Notes under the pieces: model-generated
What the model saw: only the letters and a program-made list of their open reading frames with translations
What the model was told of the DNA's origin: nothing
Database searches by the model: none
Program-made: the position numbers and the translations under genes
From: Microbacterium sp. SORGH_AS_0888
GTDB lineage: Bacteria > Actinomycetota > Actinomycetes > Actinomycetales > Microbacteriaceae
DNA length: 64,000 nt
NCBI RefSeq assembly: GCF_030818905.1
Contig: NZ_JAUTAZ010000001.1
Location: 3,162,001-3,226,000, forward strand
Reading direction: 5' to 3'
Shown: positions 31,120-39,146 of the stretch, one piece after another
Layout of the letters: the number at the start of each line of letters is the position of its first letter
How positions within the stretch are numbered: the first letter of the stretch is position 1

Positions 31120-32147
31120 GGTTGCTTCTTTCTGACGAGGAGCCTCGCGAAGGTGGACTTAAGCTTGCCGTCCACGAGCAGCGCCCCACGGCGGTTCAGG
31201 TCCCCTGCATTGGGCACCTCTGCTCGCGTGTACTCCTTCGTCTTCAGGCCAGAGTTGTTGTCTCGATCGGTTATACCAAGAATCTCGAACTGGTCAGGGT
31301 TGTAGCTGTCCATGAACGTGATCGGCACGCCCATGGCACCATCCCAGTCCGCCGGAATGTCCTTAAGGCGGCTGACCTCAATGGCGTCGTAGTTGTCGTA
31401 GTGGGGGTAAATCTCAGGGTCGTACGGCTTCCAAAGGATCAGCTCCTCGTGACGCTTCGCAATGTCGAGGTTCGTGAACCAGCTGACGTTGCGGAACTTC
31501 ACCAGGCCGGTTTGCTCGTCGTAGACGCCCTTCGCATACTCGTCGCCCGAGTGCGCGGTGGCGAAGTAGGCGTTCCCCGCCTGGAAGCCGTTCCCGAGCC
31601 AGATTCGATTCTCCTTGAACAGGGGAAACAGCTCTTTGTAGGTGATGGCGTTGGTGGGGCCGATGATGACGAACTTCTTGTCGTACTCCATGAGCTGAGC
31701 CACATACTCGCGGAACAGGGAAAACGGAGGGTTGGTGACAACAATGTCTGCCTCTTGCAGGAGCGCGATGCTCTCGGCGCTCCTGAAGTCGCCGTCGCCC
31801 TCGAACTGCTTGACCCCGACTTCATTGAGGTCGGGGACCCCGCTACCGTTCTTGTCTCCTTCGTACTCCAACCAGATCGCCTGCTCGCTGTCCTCGGCAC
31901 TGAACTGATCAACTGCCTGGCTCTTGTAGCACGCTGCGATGAGCTTCTTAAGACCGAGAGCCTCGAAGTTGTAGCTGAAGTAGTGGAAGAAGTTGCTGAG
32001 ACGAGGATCGTCACAGTTGAGGTAGACCGTCTTGCCCCTGAAGTGCTTCCGGTAGTGCTTCAGCTCGCGCTCAATGTCGCTGAGTTGCGTATAGAACTCG
32101 TCTGCCTTCGCCGCGCGCGCGGCCACCAGATTGCTGTTCTTCGCCAT
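31116..32147 (-). CDS. EcoRI-type adenine-specific DNA methyltransferase
   Basis: 343 residues. The N-terminus KADEFYTQLSDIERELKHY, then VYLNCDDPRLSNFFHYF, matches the EcoRI methylase family (PF13651). The catalytic NPPF motif is in IVVTNPPFSLFREYVAQL near residue 135. The C-terminal half has the family pattern GVPITFMD, then YNPDQFEILG. Length fits the family (about 320-350). It is the first gene of a two-gene operon with the DUF262-HNH nuclease. The recognition sequence cannot be read from the protein. Confidence 0.88.
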   Translation of the reverse strand: MAKNSNLVAARAAKADEFYTQLSDIERELKHYRKHFRGKTVYLNCDDPRLSNFFHYFSYNFEALGLKKLIAACYKSQAVDQFSAEDSEQAIWLEYEGDKNGSGVPDLNEVGVKQFEGDGDFRSAESIALLQEADIVVTNPPFSLFREYVAQLMEYDKKFVIIGPTNAITYKELFPLFKENRIWLGNGFQAGNAYFATAHSGDEYAKGVYDEQTGLVKFRNVSWFTNLDIAKRHEELILWKPYDPEIYPHYDNYDAIEVSRLKDIPADWDGAMGVPITFMDSYNPDQFEILGITDRDNNSGLKTKEYTRAEVPNAGDLNRRGALLVDGKLKSTFARLLVRKKQP

Positions 32148-32215
32148 CCTTCGAGACTACTGGGGGTCACCGACGTTGGCCTTCGCCTTGGCCACTTTCC
32201 CGCTCCTCGTCAGGC

Positions 32216-32914
32216 TCACTGGGTTCGTCGACACTGACCAGAGCTTCCGCCTGCACTGGCGCGCGACCCAGGTCCGCTCGGGCGGCGGCTACGAACGCTT
32301 CGATCAACGCCTTTTTTCTCTCCGAACTCCAGCCGCACCGGAGCCATCCTGACTCGGCGGGGGTTGCTTGCGGCCAGGGCTTTGTCGTACTCGTCAGCTG
32401 CGCGAAGCACATCGTCAGTGGCAACGAGGCGCATTGCAGCGAGAGGAGCCCATGCCGCGTGCCGGGCGCGATCAATCTCGCCGCTCGCCACCTCCAGGCG
32501 CTTGTGAATCTCCCTCACGCGCGCCTCCTCCTCCGGCGTGTCCTTCTTAAACGGCGTCTGCTTCAGTTCATTCCGAATCGTCGCATAGCGGTCGAAGGCG
32601 TCCGACCTAGCGCTCTCAGCCACGAGAAAGTCAGAGTAGGCCCGAGCGCGCTCACGGCGGTCGGCGTCTTCTGCGCGGTGGCGCTCCGTGCGCTCAATGG
32701 CTTCGACTCGTTGCTGGTCAGCCAACGTTCGCGCGTCCGTGGCTTCCTTGGTCAGCCGCGCCTGCTTGTTCGCTTCCGTCGTTCGAGCTTCGCTGGCTTG
32801 GCGCCGCTCATCCCGGTCTTTGATGAACTGCCGCCGAAGTGTCAGTGCGGCGATGACCACCGAGAGGAGCGTGACACCAGAGGTGATGAACGCTGCGATG
32901 ACAGGCGGCTGCAC
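32216..32914 (-). CDS. Membrane coiled-coil protein, 3' end frameshifted
   Basis: 232 residues as read. One N-terminal transmembrane helix (residues 5-27) is followed by a long Arg/Glu/Ala coiled coil (about 30-110) and a helical domain. After EFGEKK the frame becomes low-complexity. If the A6 run (T6 at 32312-32317 on the plus strand) is read as A5, the frame continues AFVAAARADLGRAPVQ and ends at 32167 with an acidic tail, which looks more natural. So the C-terminus is probably misread. It lies behind the methyltransferase operon; no function is recognised. Confidence 0.6.
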   Translation of the reverse strand: MQPPVIAAFITSGVTLLSVVIAALTLRRQFIKDRDERRQASEARTTEANKQARLTKEATDARTLADQQRVEAIERTERHRAEDADRRERARAYSDFLVAESARSDAFDRYATIRNELKQTPFKKDTPEEEARVREIHKRLEVASGEIDRARHAAWAPLAAMRLVATDDVLRAADEYDKALAASNPRRVRMAPVRLEFGEKKGVDRSVRSRRPSGPGSRASAGGSSGQCRRTQ

Positions 32915-33041
32915 ATCATGACTGTGGCAGTCGTTCTATGCCAGGGCAAGCTCCGCGGGACAGCCACGCCGGACCTGACGATCTGATTGGGCCTTGAAAG
33001 CTGTGAGTCAGGCGCACCCCATTGGGCATTGAGGTCGAGCG

Positions 33042-33890
33042 TCAGACAGTGGTCGCTCCCGCGTTAGCGATACGCACACACTCGGCTCGGAGCGCCTTCA
33101 GCAGGGGCAAAGCTGCTGGGTTGCCCTGGAGGTTCAGCAAAGGGGTGTGTGCGCGGAGGAGAGCAGACTCTTCCACTGCGTGCGCACCCGCGAACTCGAT
33201 CCAGTTGACGATGAGGTTCGCGTTGATCCAGTCGATGATCGCGCCGTTGTCCTGCGCGGCAAAGGTGTAGTTCCTGCTGTTGGCCATGCCCACCAGGCTG
33301 CCCGAGGGCGGCCGGAAGCCGAGGACTGCACCGATGCTTCGAAAGAAGGTCCCATGTCCCCGCGCACGCAACTCCTGTCCGAGGAAACGCTTGCGCAGGC
33401 TGGTACTCGCAATGCCGACGTAAATCAGGTCGCTGTCCCGGCTGTCGAGCAAGTTGCAGAAGGGTTGGGGGAGCGCCGCCCGGTCGCGAACCTTGATCGC
33501 GTACAAGCCCGGACGGTCCGGCACCTCAGGGTCGATGCTGCCAGCAGGCCGGAACGCTTCGTCGTTCAAGAGACTCGCTTGGACGTCCGAAGCGACCGCA
33601 GGGGAGGGGGTGATGGAACGAACGGCTGTATCGGGCACAGTCCGGGAGGGCTCGTCGATGCTCGCCGGATTGGAAGAATCACCCCATCGGGCCAAACTGA
33701 TGGTGCTTCCCGCCCTTGAGAAAAGTTGAGGATACTTTCGCGTCCTGCCGTGAATCTGAAACGGCGTCACGGGTGAGCCGTCACGTTTCTTGTACAGACC
33801 ACCGGTGTTGACGCGCTCTGCCAGCTCCGCTGTAGTCATCGCGCGACCCGCCTCGCTCAGCGCAGCTTCTATTGCGCAATGAAGTGTCAT
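33042..33890 (-). CDS. HARE-HTH plus GIY-YIG nuclease, probable restriction enzyme
   Basis: 282 residues from the ATG of MTLHCAIEAALSEAG; an upstream ATG at 33947 is also possible. Residues 1-65 resemble the HARE-HTH winged helix (AMTTAELAERVNTGGLYKK, then RTRKYPQLFSRAG), known from restriction enzymes and chromatin proteins. After a linker, residues about 125-200 form a GIY-YIG-like core: PGLYAIKVRD, then LIYVGIASTSLRKRFLGQ, then FFRSIGAVLGF, and later NWIEF and EESALLRAHTPLLN with the family Glu and Asn. It is the last accessory gene before acs and is probably part of the defence island. Confidence 0.7.
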   Translation of the reverse strand: MTLHCAIEAALSEAGRAMTTAELAERVNTGGLYKKRDGSPVTPFQIHGRTRKYPQLFSRAGSTISLARWGDSSNPASIDEPSRTVPDTAVRSITPSPAVASDVQASLLNDEAFRPAGSIDPEVPDRPGLYAIKVRDRAALPQPFCNLLDSRDSDLIYVGIASTSLRKRFLGQELRARGHGTFFRSIGAVLGFRPPSGSLVGMANSRNYTFAAQDNGAIIDWINANLIVNWIEFAGAHAVEESALLRAHTPLLNLQGNPAALPLLKALRAECVRIANAGATTV

Positions 33891-33938
33891 AACACGTCCC
33901 CCTCTTCCCGCGAGCGTATCGACTAGCTCTGACAGGAG

Positions 33939-33980
33939 GACGGGCACCGGCGCCGCACCTCAGGCGGTCCGGTGCCCGTC
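33939..33980. terminator. Terminator hairpin of acs
   Basis: A perfect 12-bp stem GACGGGCACCGG/CCGGTGCCCGTC with an 18-nt loop, right after the acs stop. It also marks the border to the accessory region. Confidence 0.65.
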
Positions 33981-33989
33981 GAAGCGGGA

Positions 33990-35964
33990 CTACTTGCCCG
34001 TGACCTGACCCTTGATCGTGCTCATGACCATCGTGTCCGCCAGCGTCGTCGTGTCGCCGACCTCGCGACCCTCCGCAACGTCGCGAAGCAACCGCCTCAT
34101 GATCTTGCCGGATCGCGTTTTCGGCAGCTCGGTGACGAGGTACACGTCACGGGGACGTGCGATTGCACCGATTTGCTGCGCGACCCACGACCGCAACTCG
34201 TCGACGAGACCCGTCAACTCTTCGTGCTTCGAAGCATAGGAACTCTTGATACATACAAAAGCGACCACCGCCTGGCCCGTCGTCTCGTCGTTCGCGCCCA
34301 CGACGGCCGCCTCGGCGACGGCCGGGTTGCCGACGAGCGCGGACTCGATCTCGGCCGTGGACAGCCGGTGGCCCGACACGTTCATGACGTCGTCGACGCG
34401 GCCGAGGAGCCAGATGTCGCCATCCTCATCGAGGCGAGCGCCGTCGCCGGCGAAGTAGAAGCCCTGGTCGGAGAAGCGTTCCCAGTAGGTCTCGACGAAG
34501 CGCTCGGGGTCGCCCCAGATGCCGCGGAGCATGCTGGGCCACGGCTCCGTCACGACCAGGAGTCCGCCGTTCCCGTTCCCCACGCGTGCGCCCGACTCGT
34601 CGACCACGTCGATCGAGATGCCCGGAAGCGGCACCTGCGCGCTGCCCGGCTTGGTCTCGGTCACGCCCGGAAGCGCGGAGATCATGATGGCGCCCGTCTC
34701 GGTCTGCCACCACGTGTCGACGATCGGTGCGGTGCCGGCCCCGATCACCTCGCGGTACCACATCCACGCCTCGGGGTTGATGGGCTCACCCACCGACCCC
34801 AGAACCCGCAGGCCTCGACAGGTCGAACTCCTGCGGGACCTGCCGGCCGATCTTCATGAAGGAGCGGATCGCCGTGGGGGCGGTGTAGAAGATCGTCACG
34901 CCGTACTTCTGGATGACCTCCCACCACCGGCCCGGGTGCGGCGCGTCCGGGGTGCCCTCGTAGAGCACCTGGGTCGCCCCGTTGGCGAGCGGGCCGTAGA
35001 CGACGTAGCTATGCCCCGTGATCCAGCCGATGTCGGCCGTGCACCAGTACACGTCGGACTCGGGGTGCAGATCGAACACGTTCCGATGCGTGAAGGCGGC
35101 CTGCGCGAGATAGCCGCCGGAGGTGTGGACGATGCCCTTCGGCTTGCCGGTCGTCCCCGAGGTGTAGAGCACGAACAGCGGGTTCTCCGCGGGGAACGCC
35201 TGCGCCTCGTGCTCGGAGGATGCCGAGGGCACGACCTCGTGCCACCAGAGGTCGCGCCCGGGAGTCCAGTCGACGTCGTTGCCGCCGCGGCGCACGACGA
35301 GAACGTGCTCGACCGTCTCCTGCACGCCCGTGCCGCGGTCGCCGAGCGCCTGGTCGACAGCGGGCTTGAGCGCGGAGACCTTGCCCTTGCGGTAGCCCCC
35401 GTCGGCGGTGATCACGAGCTTCGCGCCGGCGTCGTCGATGCGGGCGCGAAGGCTGTCGGCGGAGAACCCGCCGAACACGACCGAGTGGATGGCGCCGAGC
35501 CGCGCGACGGCGAGCATCGCCGCCACGGCCTCGGGGATCATCGGAAGGTAGATCGCGACGCGGTCGCCCGGGCCGATGCCGAGGTCGGTGAGCACATTGG
35601 CGACCCGGCGCACCTCGTCGGTCAGCTCGGCGTACGTGATCCGCCGCTGGTCGCCGGGCTCGCCCTCCCACAGCAGCGCGACACGATCGCCGTGGCCCGC
35701 CTCGACGTGGCGGTCGAGGCAGTTGTAGGCGACGTTGAGCTCGCCGTCGGCGAACCATGTCGCGAACGGCGGATTCGTCCAGTCCAGGATCTGCGTGAAC
35801 GGCGTGTGCCAGTGCAGCTGCTCGGCCTGGCGCGCCCAGAAGGCCTCGCGGTCGGCGCCGGCCTCGGCGTAGAGCTTCGCGTCCGCGACGGCGTGAGCGG
35901 CGAAGTCCGGGTCCGGGGCGAACCGGCGGCTCTCGTTCAGCAGGTGATCGATCTGACTGCTCAT
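33990..35964 (-). pseudogene. acs: Acetyl-CoA synthetase, apparent frameshift
   Basis: Converts acetate, ATP and CoA to acetyl-CoA. The N-terminal part (MSSQIDHLLNESRRF start, RRITYAELTDEV, the AMP-binding loop YTSGTTGKPKG) runs to about 34800. The C-terminal part ([24 protein letters not shown], and the acetylation-site segment [11 protein letters not shown]) starts in another frame. At 34811-34818 the minus strand reads TCGAGGCC where TCGAGCC would join DLSSLRVLG to [13 protein letters not shown] single extra G therefore explains the break. The repaired protein would be about 657 residues, the normal length. Probably a sequence error, otherwise a recent pseudogene. Confidence 0.85.
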
Positions 35965-36307
35965 GTGCACGCTCCTTTGCGATGGCCGGTCTCCGGCGGG
36001 GCGCGGGACGCTCCGCGCTCGGTCACTGTACCCAGGCGCGCCGACACCGACTACCTCCGATAGTCGGTGGTCCGCACGGTCGCCGCGGTCGTCCGCGTCC
36101 CGTATGCTCTCTGTGTCCCGATCTGTGTTCGGGATTCGTGTTGCCTCGCCACCCCCAACTGCGAGGCCCGCGAGGGCGGCATCCTGAACCCCCATCCAGG
36201 GTGCCGCCCACTCCTCTCTTATCCCCAGCGCCGTCTCCCGCGCCGAGTGTGCACAGATGCGCCTCGGGCCGGCTCCCCGGTGGTCGGGGGTGCCTAGCGT
36301 GGCGGAC
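35965..36307. other. Divergent intergenic region between acs and tadA
   Basis: 343 bp with no gene. An 8-bp perfect inverted repeat, ACCGACTA-cctccga-TAGTCGGT (36046-36068), may be a regulator site for acs. No terminator or clear promoter hexamers seen. Confidence 0.5.
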
Positions 36308-37288
36308 ATGTCGTCCACGTTCGTCGCCAGACCCCGCGCATCCGCCGCGGTCGAGGGCTTCGCGCCGCATCCCGTGTGGGGCCCGCTGGCGCCGCTCATC
36401 GCCGATGCGGCGGTCACCGACGTGTTCGTCAACGGCGGCGACGGGGTCTTCGTCGACCGCGGAGCCGGCGCCGTCCGCTGGGAGGGGTGGGATGCCGAGG
36501 AGTCGGCGGCGCGCGAGCTCGCCGTCGCGCTCATCGCCCGTGGCGGGCGCCACCTCGACGAGGCGGCGCCGTGCGTCGACGTCCGGCTCGAGGGCAGAGC
36601 CCGCGTCCACGCCGTCCTCCCGCCGATCTCGGCCGCGGGGACGACCATCTCCGTCCGCCTGCCGCGGCAGCTCGACGTCGACCTCGGCGGTCTGCAGCGC
36701 CGCGGCATGTTCGACGCCGCCATGCGGACGCGCTTGGAGGCCCTCATCCACGACCGCGTGAACGTGCTGGTCACGGGCGCCGGCGGCTCCGGCAAGACGA
36801 CACTGCTCGGTGCGCTCCTCTCACTGGCTCCGGCCACCGAGCGCATCGTCACGATCGAGGACGTCGCGGAGCTGCGGATCGCCCACCCGCATCATGTGCG
36901 GCTCGAGGCGCGGCAGCCCAACCTCGAGGGCGCGGGCGGGGTCGGTCTCGCCCGCCTCGTGCGCGAGTCGTTGCGGATGCGCCCCGACCGCCTCGTGGTG
37001 GGGGAGTGCCGGGGCGAGGAGGTGCGGGAGCTGCTGACGGCGTTGAACACGGGCCACGACGGCGGCGCCGGAACCCTGCACGCGAACGGGCTCGACGACG
37101 TGCCCGCTCGGCTCGAGGCCCTCGGCGCGCTGGCCGGGCTCGACGATCGCGCCCTCGCGCGGCAGGCGACGAGCGCGTTCGGCGCGGTGGTCCACCTCGT
37201 GCGCGCCGTCGACGGCGCACGCCGCGTCGCCGGCGTCGGGCGGCCCGTCGTGCGGGACGGCCGCCTGGCGATCGAGAGGGTGTCGTGA
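36308..37288 (+). CDS. tadA: TadA/CpaF-type secretion ATPase
   Basis: 326 residues from ATG 36308. Walker A is VTGAGGSGKTTLLGALL, followed by IVTIEDVAELRI (Asp box), the His box GTLHAN and Walker B-like RPDRLVVGECRGEE. The layout matches the short actinobacterial TadA (helicase/secretion neighbourhood ATPase). It powers assembly of a Flp/Tad pilus. The stop overlaps the start of the next Tad gene, and the cluster continues with TadB/C-, DUF4244- and TadE-like genes up to 39082. A start at GTG 36299 is possible. Confidence 0.85.
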   Translation: MSSTFVARPRASAAVEGFAPHPVWGPLAPLIADAAVTDVFVNGGDGVFVDRGAGAVRWEGWDAEESAARELAVALIARGGRHLDEAAPCVDVRLEGRARVHAVLPPISAAGTTISVRLPRQLDVDLGGLQRRGMFDAAMRTRLEALIHDRVNVLVTGAGGSGKTTLLGALLSLAPATERIVTIEDVAELRIAHPHHVRLEARQPNLEGAGGVGLARLVRESLRMRPDRLVVGECRGEEVRELLTALNTGHDGGAGTLHANGLDDVPARLEALGALAGLDDRALARQATSAFGAVVHLVRAVDGARRVAGVGRPVVRDGRLAIERVS

Positions 37289-38163
37289 GGGTCGCGCGGC
37301 GTCGCCCCGCCCCTGCCCGGCCCCGGGCCGAGATCGTGATGCGCCTCGCGGTCCTGCTGCAGTCGGGTCTGCAGCCGTTGGCCGCCTGGCGATACCTGGC
37401 GCGCGCGGGCGATGCGGACGCCACCGCCGTCGTGGCCGCGGCGGGCGACGGCGGCGAACGGCTCCCGGAGGCGATCGCCGCTCGCGGAGCCGGATGGCAC
37501 GCGCTGGCCGCGGCGTGGCGCATCGCCCACGCGGTCGGCGCGCCCCTGGCCGACAGCCTGCGCGCGCTGGCGGCGGCGCTCGAGGAGGCGGACGAGTCGC
37601 GGGACGAGGTGCGCGTCGCCGTCGCGGAGCCCGCCGCGACCTCGCGTCTCCTGCGCTGGCTTCCGCTCGTGGGCCTTGCGCTCGGGTTCCTGCTGGGGTT
37701 CGACCCGGTGACCGTGCTCGTGGCCTCGCCGGTCGGCATCGCCTGTGCGCTGTCGGGGGCGGGGCTCATGGTCGCGGCCTCGCTGTGGAACGCCCGTCTG
37801 GTGCGGCGGGCGCAACCGGACGGGGTGGTTCCCGGCCTGTCCGCGGAGCTGCTGGCGATCGCGCTGAGCGGCGGCGTCTCCCTCGATCGGGCGCGCGAGC
37901 TGCTCGACGGGACGCCGCCGGACGACGACACCGAACAGCTGCTGGCGCTGTCGCGCACGGCCGGTGTCCCCGCCGTCGAGCTGCTGCGCGCATCCGCCTC
38001 GCTGGCCCGTCATCGCTCGCGGATCGAGGGGCGCCTGCGCGCCGCATCCCTCTCCTCGCAGCTCCTGCTGCCGCTCGGGATCTGCGTGCTGCCCGCGTTC
38101 GTCGCGCTCGGCGTCGCTCCCATGCTGCTGAGCATCATCGGCTCGACCTCGCTGTCCCCGTGA
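37285..38163 (+). CDS. TadB/TadC-like membrane protein (type II secretion F family)
   Basis: 292 residues, GTG start overlapping the tadA stop. It has three hydrophobic segments: two adjacent ones near 125-165 (LPLVGLALGFLLGFDPVTVL, ALSGAGLMVAASLW) and one at the C-terminus (LLPLGICVLPAFVALGVAPMLL). The first soluble stretch has the F-domain feature LQSGLQPLAAWRYLARAG, and a second similar one follows at LSGGVSLDRARELL. This doubled arrangement suggests TadB and TadC fused, as is usual in Actinobacteria. It would form the inner-membrane platform of the Tad machine with TadA. Confidence 0.8.
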   Translation: MRVARRRPAPARPRAEIVMRLAVLLQSGLQPLAAWRYLARAGDADATAVVAAAGDGGERLPEAIAARGAGWHALAAAWRIAHAVGAPLADSLRALAAALEEADESRDEVRVAVAEPAATSRLLRWLPLVGLALGFLLGFDPVTVLVASPVGIACALSGAGLMVAASLWNARLVRRAQPDGVVPGLSAELLAIALSGGVSLDRARELLDGTPPDDDTEQLLALSRTAGVPAVELLRASASLARHRSRIEGRLRAASLSSQLLLPLGICVLPAFVALGVAPMLLSIIGSTSLSP

Positions 38164-38220
38164 CGCCCCGACCTGTGCCCACATCACACGAGACGTGCCC
38201 ATGACAAGAAGGAGGAGCAC

Positions 38221-38427
38221 ATGACCATCAGAAACTCGCCGCCGAGGCTGGATCGCCGGCGCGCCGCACGCCTCTTCGGCGACGACACCGGGGCGGCCAC
38301 CGCGGAGTACGCGATCGCGACGATGGCGGCCGTGGCCTTCGCGGGCCTGCTGGTCGTCATCATGCGCAGCGATGAGGTCCGCGGCATCCTGGAAGACCTC
38401 GTGCGCCGCGCCTTGACGGTCGCATGA
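38221..38427 (+). CDS. DUF4244 Flp-pilin-like protein
   Basis: 68 residues. GAATAEYAIATMAAVAFAG near residues 23-41 is the pilin-type cleavage region (Gly-Ala, Glu at +5) followed by the hydrophobic helix. A short C-terminal helix follows. It matches the DUF4244 pilin that lies between TadC and TadE in many actinobacteria. aaggagg precedes the ATG at the right distance. Probably the major Tad pilin. Confidence 0.85.
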   Translation: MTIRNSPPRLDRRRAARLFGDDTGAATAEYAIATMAAVAFAGLLVVIMRSDEVRGILEDLVRRALTVA

Positions 38428-38756
38428 GGCCGCGGTGGGGCGATCGCGGCTCGGTGACCGCCGAGTTCGCGGTCGCCCTTCCGGCGGTCGTCGTCGTGAT
38501 CGCGCTCGGTGTCGCGGCGCTCGGCGCGGGAGCGCGCCAGGTGCGGCTCCAGGACGCCGCGGCCGATGCCGCCCGGCTGCTCGCCCGCGGCGACGACCGG
38601 GGGAGGGCGGCCGGTGCCGTCGAGGCGTCCGTGAGCGGCGCGGGCATGGCGGTAGAGGAGGTCGCCGACCTCGTCTGCGTCACGGCCACCGCTCCCGCGG
38701 GGCTCCCGGGGCTGACGCTGCAGGCGCGCTCCTGCGCCCTCGCAGGAGGTCTGTGA
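38424..38756 (+). CDS. TadE-like minor pilin
   Basis: 110 residues, start overlapping the previous stop (ATGA). GSVTAEFAVALPAVVVVIAL is the TadE N-terminus, with cleavage near Gly-Ser and the hydrophobic helix. The rest is an Ala-rich domain with two Cys (DLVCVT, ARSCAL). It resembles the TadE family protein of the helicase/secretion neighbourhood. Pseudopilin of the Tad apparatus. Confidence 0.8.
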   Translation: MRPRWGDRGSVTAEFAVALPAVVVVIALGVAALGAGARQVRLQDAAADAARLLARGDDRGRAAGAVEASVSGAGMAVEEVADLVCVTATAPAGLPGLTLQARSCALAGGL

Positions 38757-39082
38757 TGGCCGGCACTGTCACGGTCGCGGGCATCGTCGCGGCCTGCCTC
38801 GTGCTGACGACGGCGCTCGCGGCCGGCGGCGCGGTCGCGGCGGCGGGGCAGCGGGTGGCGGCCGCGGCGGATGCGGCAGCCCTCGCGGCAGCGGATGCCG
38901 CATCCGGAGCGGTCGGCGGGGAGCCCTGCGAGCGGGCGGCGGAGCTTGCACGAGCGGGCGACGCGGAGCTCGTCGACTGCACCCTCGACGGACTCGTCGC
39001 GACCGTGACCGTCGCCGCCGAGGTGCTCCGGTTCCACGCCACGGCGAGCGCGCGTGCGGGGCCGCCGGGGCGCGCGGACTGA
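38756..39082 (+). CDS. Rv3654c-type TadE/G-like secretion protein
   Basis: 108 residues, coupled to the gene before it by overlap TGATG. An N-terminal hydrophobic helix (VAGIVAACLVLTTALAAGGA) leads into an Ala-rich stretch (AAAADAAALAAADAASG) and two Cys that may pair. This is the typical last gene of the compact actinobacterial Tad locus, the TadE/Rv3654c-like secretion-neighbourhood protein. No further Tad genes follow. Confidence 0.75.
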   Translation: MAGTVTVAGIVAACLVLTTALAAGGAVAAAGQRVAAAADAAALAAADAASGAVGGEPCERAAELARAGDAELVDCTLDGLVATVTVAAEVLRFHATASARAGPPGRAD

Positions 39083-39146
39083 ACCGCGTCCAGCCGACCC
39101 CGGCTCGCGAGTGTGTATGGTGTGCATCGGACGAAAGGACCCACCG

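Noticed and set aside
1..33900. CRISPR array, insertion sequence or conjugation/phage structural genes
   Set aside because: No regularly spaced repeats, no transposase with terminal repeats, and no relaxase, coupling protein, capsid, portal or terminase motifs were found.
34519..36063. Long plus-strand open frame antisense to acs
   Set aside because: Shadow of a GC-rich gene: the composition is Arg/Pro/Asp/Val-rich low complexity and the minus strand encodes a clear acetyl-CoA synthetase.
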